From: Streptantibioticus rubrisoli
GTDB lineage: Bacteria; Actinomycetota; Actinomycetes; Streptomycetales; Streptomycetaceae
NCBI RefSeq assembly: GCF_024436055.1
Contig: NZ_JANFNH010000022.1
Location: 33,700 to 97,699 of the forward strand
Reading direction: 5' to 3'
DNA length: 64,000 nt
Shown: piece by piece, positions 29,329 to 37,449 of the stretch
Position numbering within the stretch: position 1 is the first letter of the stretch
Layout: each line of letters opens with the position of its first letter
The notes under the pieces: model-generated
Databases searched by the model: none
What the model was told of the DNA's origin: nothing
Seen by the model: the letters and a program-made list of their open reading frames with translations, nothing else
Position numbers and translations under genes: made by a program

Positions 29329-30414
29329 GTGACTGTTTATGGCGCAACCAATCGTGACGTCGATGTCGTGGTGATAGGCGCCGGGCAGGCTGGCTTGTCC
29401 GCCGCCTACCACCTGCGACGGCGCGGCTTCGCGCCGTACGACGGCTTCGTGGTGCTGGACGCCGACCCGGCGCCTGGCGGAGCCTGGGCGCACCGCTCGC
29501 CGTCACTGCGGATGGCGACCGTGCACGGCTTCCACGACCTGCCCGACTTCGAGCTGCCGACGCCCGACCCCGCCGCCGCGGCCCGCGACGTGGTGCCGGG
29601 CTATTTCGCCGCGTACGAGGCGAGGCACGCCCTGCCGGTGGTCCGGCCCGTCCGCGTGCGGGCGGTGCGCTCGCTGGAGGACGGCCGACTGCGGGTCGAG
29701 ACCGATCAGGGCGACTGGACCGCGCGTGCGCTGATCAACGCGACCGGCACCTGGACCCGCCCCTTCCTCCCCCACTATCCCGGGCACTTCGCCGGACGCC
29801 AGTTGCACTACGCCGACTACCGGGGTCCCCAGGAGTTCGCCGGTCAGCGTGTCGTGGTGGTCGGCGGGGGTGCCTCGGCGATCCAGGTGCTGTCGGAGGT
29901 GGCCGAGGTGGCGCAGACGGTGTGGGTGACCCGGACGCCGCCGGTGTACCACGCTGGTCCGTTCACCCCGGAGTACGGCCGGTCCGTGGTGGCCAAGGTG
30001 GAGGAGCGGGTGCGGCAGGGTCTGCCGGTGCGCAGTGTGGTGAGCGTGACGGGTCTGGGCCCGAGCGTGGCGTACAGGCGTGCCGAGGAGCTGGGGGCAC
30101 TGAACCGCCGTCCGATGTTCGACCGGCTCACCAAGCACGGGGTGGTCTGGGGCGAGGAGGAGCTGCCGGTGGACGCGATCATCTGGGCGACCGGCTTCCG
30201 CGCGGAGCTCACCCATCTGGCCCCGCTGGGCCTGCGCGGCCCGGGCGGCGGGATCCGGATGGACGGCACCCGGGCCGCCGCCGACCCGCGCGTCCACCTG
30301 GTCGGCTACGGCCCGTCGGCCAGCACCATCGGCGCGAACCGGGCGGGCCGCGCGGCGGTCAACGAGATCGTGAGACTGCTGGGCGCATCCGAACCCGTCC
30401 TTATCGGTAGTTGA
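29329..30414 (+). CDS. FAD/NAD(P)-dependent oxidoreductase, CzcO/flavin-monooxygenase type
   Basis: 361 residues. Two Rossmann folds are visible: FAD site GAGQAGLSAAYHLRRRG (about 17-33) and NAD(P) site 'VVVVGGGASAIQVLSEV' (about 181-197), plus the 'IIWATGFRAEL' motif near 285 typical of flavin-containing monooxygenase-like proteins. The GTG at 29329 is the only upstream start in frame and lacks a clear ribosome site. The neighbours give no clear pathway. It marks the left border of the accessory block starting at 30.5 kb. Confidence 0.87.
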   Translation: MTVYGATNRDVDVVVIGAGQAGLSAAYHLRRRGFAPYDGFVVLDADPAPGGAWAHRSPSLRMATVHGFHDLPDFELPTPDPAAAARDVVPGYFAAYEARHALPVVRPVRVRAVRSLEDGRLRVETDQGDWTARALINATGTWTRPFLPHYPGHFAGRQLHYADYRGPQEFAGQRVVVVGGGASAIQVLSEVAEVAQTVWVTRTPPVYHAGPFTPEYGRSVVAKVEERVRQGLPVRSVVSVTGLGPSVAYRRAEELGALNRRPMFDRLTKHGVVWGEEELPVDAIIWATGFRAELTHLAPLGLRGPGGGIRMDGTRAAADPRVHLVGYGPSASTIGANRAGRAAVNEIVRLLGASEPVLIGS

Positions 30415-30509
30415 CGCGGGCGAGTCGGTCACGTCGATCGAACGGCGAGGTGGTCGCGCCGGTCGCATGGCGGGGCGATGGGTACGGTGCCGCGGCTGCT
30501 GGCATTGGT

Positions 30510-30528
30510 CAGAAGCAAAACCCTTCTG
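30510..30528. promoter_or_regulatory. Inverted repeat upstream of the protease-kinase locus promoter
   Basis: CAGAAG (30510-30515) and CTTCTG (30523-30528) form a perfect 6-7-6 inverted repeat. It ends 5 nt before the putative -35 box, a position suited to an activator or a repressor. The binding protein is unknown. Confidence 0.4.
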
Positions 30529-30533
30529 ATGCA

Positions 30534-30562
30534 TAGTCACGCAGTAACCACACGCGTACTGT
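30534..30562 (+). promoter_or_regulatory. Promoter of the protease-kinase-vWA locus, probably leaderless
   Basis: TAGTCA (30534-30539), a 17-nt spacer and TACTGT (30557-30562) match the housekeeping consensus at 4/6 and TANNNT. The -10 box ends 7 nt before the ATG at 30570, so transcription would start at or next to the start codon. There is no ribosome site, consistent with a leaderless mRNA. Confidence 0.55.
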
Positions 30563-30569
30563 TTGTGGC

Positions 30570-32387
30570 ATGGGGGGGCACGAGGATCCGTGGCTCGTCC
30601 GGATCGAGGATGACGGTCGGCGGGTGCACGGTGCAGGGACGCTTCTCGACGAGGCATACGTTCTCACCTGCGCGCACGTGGTTGAGCAGGCACGGGGGAA
30701 CGCGGGTGGCGATGTGTGGGTGCGCGTCGCCGGACGGGCCCAGGATCCGTACCGGGCCACCGTCGTGCCGTGCTGCTGGCAGCCGCCGCTGCCCGAGCAC
30801 CGCGGGGATGTGGCGGTACTGCGGCTGGACCGGCCGGTGGCCGGGGCACCGCGGGCGCGGATCCGGCGCACCTGGCAGGACGGCGAGCGGGTGCGGGTCT
30901 TCGGCTTTCCCGCGCGTACCGACAACGGGCAGCGGGTCGACGCCGTGCTCCGCTCCTATGACTTCAGCCACGAGCGGATCCAGCTGGACGCGGTGCGGGA
31001 GCCGCGCGTCCACCAGGGGTTCAGCGGTGCCGCGGCACTGGCCGACTCAGGGGAGATCCTCGGAGTGATCGCCGAGGTGCGCGGTCCGCAGGCGGAGAGC
31101 AGTTGGATGATCTCCGCGCGCGCCCTGCAGGCCTACGCCAGCAGCGTGATCGACGACTATCTGGTGCGCCGCCCGTCCCGCGACGAGCGCTTCAGCCACC
31201 CCGCCCCGGAGGACCACCAGACCCTGGACCACCCGGTGCGGCTGGCGCTCACCCAACAGCTGGTCGCCTGGCTGGGCTCGGACGGGCCGGGCGGGGTCTG
31301 CGCGGTCGGCGGGCCCGGAGCCGTGCGGGTGGTCTCCCGGCTCGTCGGGCTGACCGTCCCGGCGTACCGGGCGGCGGCCTCGGCACTGGCGCCGGTGGCG
31401 GACGCGCCAGCCGGGACGCTCCCGCCGGTGGGCGGGGTGGACGCGGCCGTTGACGCAACCGGCAAGCCGACAGCGGAGATAGCGCAGGAGGTGGCGACCA
31501 GTCTGAGCCTGCCCACCGACACGGGGGTGCGCCTCGTCGACCAGTTGGAAGAGCTGGGGTCGCCGGTGGTCGTGGTGGTCAACTCCGTTGACGCGGCGGC
31601 CGATCCGTACGACCTGTACCAACGCGTCCTGCGGCCGGTAGCGGTCCGGGCGCCGGAGATAGGCGTCCGGCTGCTGCTGGGTTACCGCGAACTCGGCGGC
31701 GGCGACCGCGGTTCGGTGGCGTATCCGCGCGGAGCGGTCGCGGCCGACCTCGCGGGCCTGCACGCGCGGCACGGCGACGGCGAGCTTCCCGGCGCGGCCG
31801 AGCGCGTGGGGTCGCTGGACCGGTTGGTCGCCGCCGTCCGCGAGGTGGCGGCCGCGGAACGGGATGCGCTGACGGTGTATCAGCACGTGGCGCCGCGGAT
31901 CAGCACGGTCCCGGAGCAGCGGGTGGCGGCCGCCGCGGCTCTCAGGGTGCGGATCGGGCTGCTCAAGGAGATCGGCGGCGTCCCGGAGCAGAACGCGGCG
32001 CTCGCCGAACCCGCCGTCCGCGCCTGGCTGGCCGGTGAACTCGCCGCCTGCACAGCCGCCGCGAACAAGGCGCTGGCCCGCGCCCAGGACCGGAGCCGGG
32101 AGCTGACCGGCCTGCTCGCTCACCGCGACCGACTCCGCGCCCGGCTCGACGCCTATCGCGCCGAGGCCGCCGCGCACGGGCTGGTCGAAGACCTCGGCGA
32201 CTCCTACGAGGCCGCGCGCGGCCTTCTCTACCACGGGCTGTGCGACCTCGACGAGGCCGAACGCCGGGTCGCCGACTACCACGCGGCGGTACGCCATCGG
32301 CTCGACAGCCCTGCCGACAGCGACGCCAACGGCCGTACCGACGCGGGCAACCGGGCGCACGGGGGCGCTCGCGGAGGTGTGTGGTGA
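30570..32387 (+). CDS. Cytosolic trypsin-like protease with degenerate P-loop-like domain and coiled coil
   Basis: 605 residues with no signal peptide. The N-terminal S1-type protease (about 1-195) keeps the triad: His36 in VLTCAHVV, Asp80 in RGDVAVLRL, Ser152 in HQGFSGAA. The middle part (about 225-400) looks like an NTPase relic: 'VCAVGGPGAVRVVSRLVG' sits where a Walker A would be but lacks the G-K-S/T, and 'PVVVVVNSVDAA' resembles Walker B. The C-terminal part (about 430-600) is helical, Ala/Arg/Glu-rich and probably coiled-coil. It is the first gene of a six-gene cluster and overlaps the next by 4 nt. Its target protein is unknown; the locus suggests control by the kinase. Confidence 0.87.
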   Translation: MGGHEDPWLVRIEDDGRRVHGAGTLLDEAYVLTCAHVVEQARGNAGGDVWVRVAGRAQDPYRATVVPCCWQPPLPEHRGDVAVLRLDRPVAGAPRARIRRTWQDGERVRVFGFPARTDNGQRVDAVLRSYDFSHERIQLDAVREPRVHQGFSGAAALADSGEILGVIAEVRGPQAESSWMISARALQAYASSVIDDYLVRRPSRDERFSHPAPEDHQTLDHPVRLALTQQLVAWLGSDGPGGVCAVGGPGAVRVVSRLVGLTVPAYRAAASALAPVADAPAGTLPPVGGVDAAVDATGKPTAEIAQEVATSLSLPTDTGVRLVDQLEELGSPVVVVVNSVDAAADPYDLYQRVLRPVAVRAPEIGVRLLLGYRELGGGDRGSVAYPRGAVAADLAGLHARHGDGELPGAAERVGSLDRLVAAVREVAAAERDALTVYQHVAPRISTVPEQRVAAAAALRVRIGLLKEIGGVPEQNAALAEPAVRAWLAGELAACTAAANKALARAQDRSRELTGLLAHRDRLRARLDAYRAEAAAHGLVEDLGDSYEAARGLLYHGLCDLDEAERRVADYHAAVRHRLDSPADSDANGRTDAGNRAHGGARGGVW

Positions 32388-34693
32388 ACCACTGCGATCG
32401 TCCCGGATGCCGTGGGGACCTCGACGCGGCGGGTTACTGCCGCAGCTGCCTCATGCCGCCACTGGCCGATACGGATCCAGGCCCCGATACGGATCCAGGC
32501 CCGCCGCCTCAGGAGCGGCCCGGTTCGCAGGGCACCGGGCCGGATGAGGGGTACGCGTCGACCCCCCTGCGCGCGCAGGCGCCCCGGCCCGCCGCCGCAG
32601 CACCGGCGAAGGCGCCCACCCGGCCCGTGGACGACGCCCCCTGGTGGGGACTGGCCCTGGTGGAGCTGCCCTCGATCGCCGCTCCCGCACCGGCCGAGGC
32701 GCTGCTCGCCGCACCGCGCGTGCCCGAGGACAGGCGGCTTTGCCCGCACTGCCGGGAGCCGGTCGGCGTCGGCCTTGGCGGCCAGCCCAGCCTGGTCGAG
32801 GGCCGCTGCCCGTACGACGGGACGTACTACTCCTTCGTACCGCGGTTGCGCCGGAACGAGTTGCTGGCCGACCGCTACCGGGTGCAGGGCGTCCTCGGTC
32901 ACGGTGGATTCGGCTGGGTGTACCTCGCCTACGACGAGCGGTTGGAGAACCGTCCGGTTGCGCTCAAGGGGCTGATCGACGCCGACGACCCGGCGGCCGT
33001 GGAGGAGGTACACCGCGAGAAGCGGTTCCTCATCGACCTGCGGCACGACGACATCGTGGACATCCGCGACTTCGTCCTGCACACCCCCGACGACGGGCCC
33101 GAACGCCGCAGGAGTCCGGCGCACCAGGGCTATCTGGTGATGGAGTACGTGCCCGGCCACCCACTGACCAGCGCCGAGGTCCTGGGCGAGATCGAGGTCC
33201 AGCACGTGATCGGCTACCTGCTGCGCGTGCTGCGGGTCTTCGACCATCTGCACGGCAGCGGCTATCTCTTCTGCGACCTCAAGCCGACCAACCTGATGGT
33301 CTACCGGCGCGAGGTGAAGGTGATCGACCTGGGCGGAGTACAGGAGATCGGCGCACCCGGGACGGGCGCCTTCTCGGACGACTACGCCGCGCCCGAACTT
33401 GCCGTCACCGGCCCGAACGTGGCCACCGACCTCTACACGGTCGGCCGCACGCTGGACGACCTGTTCCGGGCCACCGCCCGCCGCGGTGCCGAGGAGCCGG
33501 AGTTCGACTCCCTCCGCCAGCTGATCGCGCGGGCCACCGCACACGACCCAGCGCTGCGTTTCCCCTCCGCCGCCGATATGGCCGATCAACTCAGCGGTGT
33601 CCTACGCGAGTTGGCATCGCGGCGGAGCGGGAAGGCGTACCCGGTCCCGTCCCGCCTCTTCCACCGCTCCACCGCGTTGATCGACAACGGCCTCGGCGCG
33701 CTGCCACCGCTCGGCTGGTGGACCACCCCGGCGGCGCGAACCTCCGCCGAGGAAGGCAGCTGCCGCGCGTTGACGGTCGAACCGCCGCCGCCCCTGACAG
33801 CGGCGGCCGCACTGCCGCAGCCGCTCCCCGACCCCCGGGACCCCGCCGCGGGCTTCCTGGCCACCTCGGTGCACGACGATCCCCGACTGGCCCTCAGCCA
33901 GCTCGCCTCCTACCAGCAGCCCACCACCGAGGTCGAACTGCTCAGCTGCCGACTCCAGTTACGGCTCGGCGACACCACCGCGGCGCACGCGGCACTCAAC
34001 CGAGCGGCGCACCGGCAGCAGCGCGACTGGCGGACCCACTGGCATCAGGGCCTGCTGGCACTGGCCGACGAGCGGTTCAACGACGCGCGGGAGCAGTTCG
34101 CGTCCTGCCGCGCCCAGGTGCCCGGCGAACTCGCCCCGCGGCTGGCCCTGGCGCTGTGCGCCGAGTACCAGGCACAGGGCAGTGCGGAACTCGCCGCGGC
34201 AGCCGAGCAGTACCAGTCGGTTTGGGCGACCGACACCTGGTACGAGAGCGCCGTGTTCGGCCGGGCCAGGACGTTGGCCCGACGGATGGACCGGGCTGGC
34301 GCGGTCGAGGCCCTCACCGACATCCCGGAGACCTCCCCGCACCACCGCGCCGCCCGGATCGCCGCGCTGCGGCTGCTCACCGGCCGCCTCGGCAACCCTG
34401 GCTCGCCCACCGCCTCCCTGCCCGGCGCCGCCGAACTCGCCGAGGCGGAACGGCGGTTGCCGCTGCTCGGGCTGGACGAACTGGACACCCGGCGGCTGCG
34501 CACCCTCATCCGCGAGGCCGAGCTGGCGCGTGCGCTGGACCCTGCCGAAGGCTCGGCCGCCACGACGGTGCGCAAGGCCCGGTTGCTGCTGGAGGAGTGC
34601 TACCGCCGCCTGGCCCACTGGGCGCCGGACCAGGCACGACACACAGTGCTCATCGACCTGGCGAACGCGGCCCGCCCGACCACCCTCCGGTGA
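32384..34693 (+). CDS. PknG-like serine/threonine kinase with zinc-ribbon N-terminus and TPR tail
   Basis: 769 residues starting at GTG (GTGA overlap with the protease stop). An N-terminal four-cysteine knuckle (C4, C9, C19, C22) precedes a Pro-rich linker. Next comes the PknG rubredoxin-like motif: C120-P-H-C123 ... C142-P-Y-D145, where the fourth cysteine is Asp. The kinase has the glycine loop GHGGFG (172-177), Lys195 in VALKGL, 'FCDLKPTN' with Asp298/Lys300/Asn303, and 'IDLGG' with Asp315. The C-terminal half (about 480-769) carries PknG-type TPR repeats ('PGELAPRLALALCAEYQ'). The architecture matches mycobacterial PknG. Codon 526 is TTA (33959-33961). Partners are probably the membrane protein and binding lipoprotein downstream. 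Confidence 0.9.
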   Translation: MNHCDRPGCRGDLDAAGYCRSCLMPPLADTDPGPDTDPGPPPQERPGSQGTGPDEGYASTPLRAQAPRPAAAAPAKAPTRPVDDAPWWGLALVELPSIAAPAPAEALLAAPRVPEDRRLCPHCREPVGVGLGGQPSLVEGRCPYDGTYYSFVPRLRRNELLADRYRVQGVLGHGGFGWVYLAYDERLENRPVALKGLIDADDPAAVEEVHREKRFLIDLRHDDIVDIRDFVLHTPDDGPERRRSPAHQGYLVMEYVPGHPLTSAEVLGEIEVQHVIGYLLRVLRVFDHLHGSGYLFCDLKPTNLMVYRREVKVIDLGGVQEIGAPGTGAFSDDYAAPELAVTGPNVATDLYTVGRTLDDLFRATARRGAEEPEFDSLRQLIARATAHDPALRFPSAADMADQLSGVLRELASRRSGKAYPVPSRLFHRSTALIDNGLGALPPLGWWTTPAARTSAEEGSCRALTVEPPPPLTAAAALPQPLPDPRDPAAGFLATSVHDDPRLALSQLASYQQPTTEVELLSCRLQLRLGDTTAAHAALNRAAHRQQRDWRTHWHQGLLALADERFNDAREQFASCRAQVPGELAPRLALALCAEYQAQGSAELAAAAEQYQSVWATDTWYESAVFGRARTLARRMDRAGAVEALTDIPETSPHHRAARIAALRLLTGRLGNPGSPTASLPGAAELAEAERRLPLLGLDELDTRRLRTLIREAELARALDPAEGSAATTVRKARLLLEECYRRLAHWAPDQARHTVLIDLANAARPTTLR
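32468..32503 (+). repeat. Two tandem 18-bp units inside the kinase gene
   Basis: The units at 32468-32485 and 32486-32503 are identical except for the last base. They encode a doubled D-T-D-P-G-P hexapeptide in the linker between the two zinc motifs. The unit number probably varies between strains. Confidence 0.8.
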
Positions 34694-34735
34694 GGGCGCC
34701 GCGGTAGGACACTTAAGACCACGGGGAGACAGCGC

Positions 34736-36289
34736 ATGACCGGTAGACCGGCGTTCGACCTGACGGTTAGTCATGATCCTTACCAGTACCTGCGTCGGCG
34801 CCAGGTATCCCTGTATCTCACGGTACGGGCGAGTGGTCTCGACGTCGGCTCCGACCCTGCCCGCGGCATCGATCCGCCGACCGAACTCCCCCCGCACGGC
34901 CCCCGGTTGGCCCAGGTAATGCTGCTGGACCACTCGGGCTCCATGAACTACCCGCCCACCAAGCTCCAGCGCGCCAAGGACGCGTGCTGCGCCGCCCTCG
35001 ACACGCTGCGCGACGGCACCCGCTTCGCCATCGTCGGCGGCACCCACCAGGCCCGGATGGTCTACCCCCGGGAGTCCTTTCTGGCTCCGGCGAACCCGGA
35101 AACCCGCGCCGAGGCGAAGCACGCCGTGCGCGGCATCGTCCCGGGCAACCAGGGCACCATCATCGGCAACTGGCTGGACAAGGCATCGCAGCTTCTCAAC
35201 GACCCGGACGCCGACCTGATCCGCCATGTGCTGCTGCTCACCGACGGCCGCAACCAGCACCAGGACCAGGCGCCGCGGACCCTGGCGAAGGTGCTCGCGG
35301 ACTGCCGCCCGGTCTTCACCTGCGACGCGCTGGGCATCGGCGACGACTGGGACCCGGACGAACTGACGCAGATCTCCGAGGAGTTACAGGGCACCTCGGA
35401 CGCCGTGCCGGACCTCGATGACCTCCCGGAGGTCTTCCGCGGGCTGGTCCGCAACGCGATGAGCCGCGGTGTGCGCGAAGTCGCGCTGCGCGTCCGGTGC
35501 GTTCCCGGCGTCCGCGTCTCAGCCCTTGAGGAGACCATGCCGAACCTCACCGACCTGGGCACCCACCCCTGCCCCGTCCCCGGCACCCCGGCTGTCGACT
35601 ACGGCACCGGCCCGTGGCGCAACGAGACCCGGCACTATGTCGCCACCCTCGACGACGCCCGGGAGGAACCGTCCCGCACCGCCACCTCCCAACTCGACCG
35701 GCTGGCCTCGATCGAGCTGGTCACCGGCGCCATCGGAACCGACCGCGCCGTCTCGCTCGTCCCACCGCGGCCCGTCGACGTCCGCTGGATCGACCTCGCG
35801 CCACCGGCCACCCAGCTCGACACCGGCCAGGAGCGCCACCGCAAGGAGAAGGAACTGCGCGAACTGCGCCGGGACGGCGGCGCGGCCTGGCTGCGGGAGT
35901 CCTACGACGAGGCGCTGCGCTCCTGGACGCTCGCCCTGACGCTGGCTCGGGAGCTGCGGAACGAGGACGCGCTGCGGCGGCTGGACAAGGTGCTGGTCAT
36001 GGACGACTCGGCCGATCCGTCCGGAGCATCGCCAGGCACGCCTCGGCTCCGTTCCGGCATCGGCCGCAAGGAGGTGCTGGCGCTGTTCATGGGCCAGTCC
36101 ACCAGCACGAGTACGTACCGTTCGGCGGCGCGCCCGCCCGGCGCTCCAGCACCGGCCGACGCGCGGCCCGCCGGACCGGGGGCGACGTGCCCGCGGTGCG
36201 GCCGGGTCGCCGTGGCCGGTGCCCGGTTCTGCGAGAACCCCGACTGCGGGCACGAGTTCGCCACGCCAGAGCCGGGCCCCGTCCGATGA
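34736..36289 (+). CDS. vWA-domain protein with C-terminal zinc ribbon
   Basis: 517 residues, cytosolic. The vWA domain (about 55-250) has an intact MIDAS: D65-H-S67-G-S69 in 'VMLLDHSGSM', a threonine in 'GNQGTIIGNWLD' and aspartate in 'LLLTDGRNQ'. A beta-rich middle part follows, then a helical stretch and a zinc ribbon C-x2-C-x10-C-x4-C ('CPRCGRVAVAGARFC' and 'DC') at about 483-505. It is 42 nt after the kinase gene and overlaps the membrane-protein gene by 4 nt. A TTA codon occurs at 35384-35386. vWA proteins often act as metal-dependent scaffolds or as phosphorylation-recognising adaptors in kinase systems; the role here is inferred only. Confidence 0.88.
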   Translation: MTGRPAFDLTVSHDPYQYLRRRQVSLYLTVRASGLDVGSDPARGIDPPTELPPHGPRLAQVMLLDHSGSMNYPPTKLQRAKDACCAALDTLRDGTRFAIVGGTHQARMVYPRESFLAPANPETRAEAKHAVRGIVPGNQGTIIGNWLDKASQLLNDPDADLIRHVLLLTDGRNQHQDQAPRTLAKVLADCRPVFTCDALGIGDDWDPDELTQISEELQGTSDAVPDLDDLPEVFRGLVRNAMSRGVREVALRVRCVPGVRVSALEETMPNLTDLGTHPCPVPGTPAVDYGTGPWRNETRHYVATLDDAREEPSRTATSQLDRLASIELVTGAIGTDRAVSLVPPRPVDVRWIDLAPPATQLDTGQERHRKEKELRELRRDGGAAWLRESYDEALRSWTLALTLARELRNEDALRRLDKVLVMDDSADPSGASPGTPRLRSGIGRKEVLALFMGQSTSTSTYRSAARPPGAPAPADARPAGPGATCPRCGRVAVAGARFCENPDCGHEFATPEPGPVR

Positions 36290-37449
36290 CCGCCACGGCA
36301 CCGGTCGCCGCCGCCGACCCCAGCACCGAGGCCGCCGCGCCGTCCAACACCGCCCGTACCCTCAGGCGCCTGCGGGTCGTCCTGATCGTGGGCTGCGTCC
36401 TGGTCGGCGCGCTGGGCTCGCTGGTGTTCGCCGCCGGACACGACGAGATCGTCCGGATCGGTCAGCGCTCCGGCCCGGCCGCGTTGCAGACCAGCGCCGC
36501 CTACGGGGCGCTGGTCAGCGCCCAGCAGGCGGCCGTCCATGCGGTGCGCACCCGAACCGTGGCGCTCGGCGGGCCGGGCGGCGACTACCAGAACGACATC
36601 GCGGCGGTCAACCAGGACCTGGCGGACCTGGCCGGGGACAACGTCGCGGGCCCCGCTGGCGACGACCGCATCCGGACCGTCGAGGGCCTGGTCGTCACCT
36701 ACAACGCCCAGGTCGAGCAGGCAGCGGCGGACGGCCAGCAAAGCCTCCAGGCGGGGATGGCCGTCCCCGACCTGTGGTACGCCACGGTCGTGTTCGACCA
36801 GGCCGAGCAGGACCTGCGGACGCTGGCGAGTGAGGAGCAGGCACCCGTGCTGGCCCCCGACTCCCTGTCCTGGCTGCACTGGCACTGGCTGCACCGGCCC
36901 GCCGCGCTGCTCTGGCTGCTGCCGCTGGTCCTCCTCCTCGGCTTCTTCGCAGCCACCCAACTGCTGGTGCGGCGCCGGTTCCGGCGGCTGCTGAGCATCC
37001 GGCTGGCCGCGGCCGCGCTGTGCGTCCTGGCCGCCGGACTGCTCTGCGGCATCTCGCAGCGGGCGTTGGACCAGGCGCTCTCCCCGGCGCACCGTGACTT
37101 CCAGACCTCCGTCGCACTGGCCGGACAGCAGGCCACACTGACCGGGAGGGCTGCCGAGGCCGACCTCTCCGCGCTGGTGACCCGGTTCTGTCCCGGCACG
37201 GGCCACTGCGGCACCGCCATGCGGCCCCTGACAGCCCCCGACCCCCAGCAACTCCAGGCGCAGATCGTCGCCCTGCGCAAACGTCAGGACGTCAGCCAGG
37301 CGCACTTCCGCAGCGATATCCGGGCGGCAGCGGGCGGTGGAACGGCCCGGCTGGTGCTCATCCCGGGGCTCGCGGCCGCGGCCGCCGTGCTCGCCGGGAC
37401 CGGACTGCGTCCGCGTATCGACGAATACCGCTTCGAGGGGCGGCCATGA
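36286..37449 (+). CDS. Four-helix membrane protein, GlnX-like sensor transducer
   Basis: 387 residues. Predicted helices lie at about 31-50, 206-228, 236-257 and 355-372. They enclose two extracytoplasmic, mostly helical domains: 51-205 and 258-354, the second with two cysteines (FCPGTGHC) that could form a disulfide. The layout is two repeats of membrane helix - external domain - membrane helix, with only short cytosolic parts. Mycobacterial GlnX, which relays binding-protein signals to PknG, has the same layout from memory. It is coupled to both neighbours by 4-nt ATGA overlaps, including the binding lipoprotein. Homology to GlnX is inferred from context and topology, not from alignment. 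Confidence 0.75.
   Translation: MTATAPVAAADPSTEAAAPSNTARTLRRLRVVLIVGCVLVGALGSLVFAAGHDEIVRIGQRSGPAALQTSAAYGALVSAQQAAVHAVRTRTVALGGPGGDYQNDIAAVNQDLADLAGDNVAGPAGDDRIRTVEGLVVTYNAQVEQAAADGQQSLQAGMAVPDLWYATVVFDQAEQDLRTLASEEQAPVLAPDSLSWLHWHWLHRPAALLWLLPLVLLLGFFAATQLLVRRRFRRLLSIRLAAAALCVLAAGLLCGISQRALDQALSPAHRDFQTSVALAGQQATLTGRAAEADLSALVTRFCPGTGHCGTAMRPLTAPDPQQLQAQIVALRKRQDVSQAHFRSDIRAAAGGGTARLVLIPGLAAAAAVLAGTGLRPRIDEYRFEGRP

Noticed and set aside
32464..32503. Possible CRISPR-like repeat
   Set aside because: Only two adjacent 18-bp units without spacers, in frame inside the kinase linker. No CRISPR array or cas gene was seen anywhere in the window.
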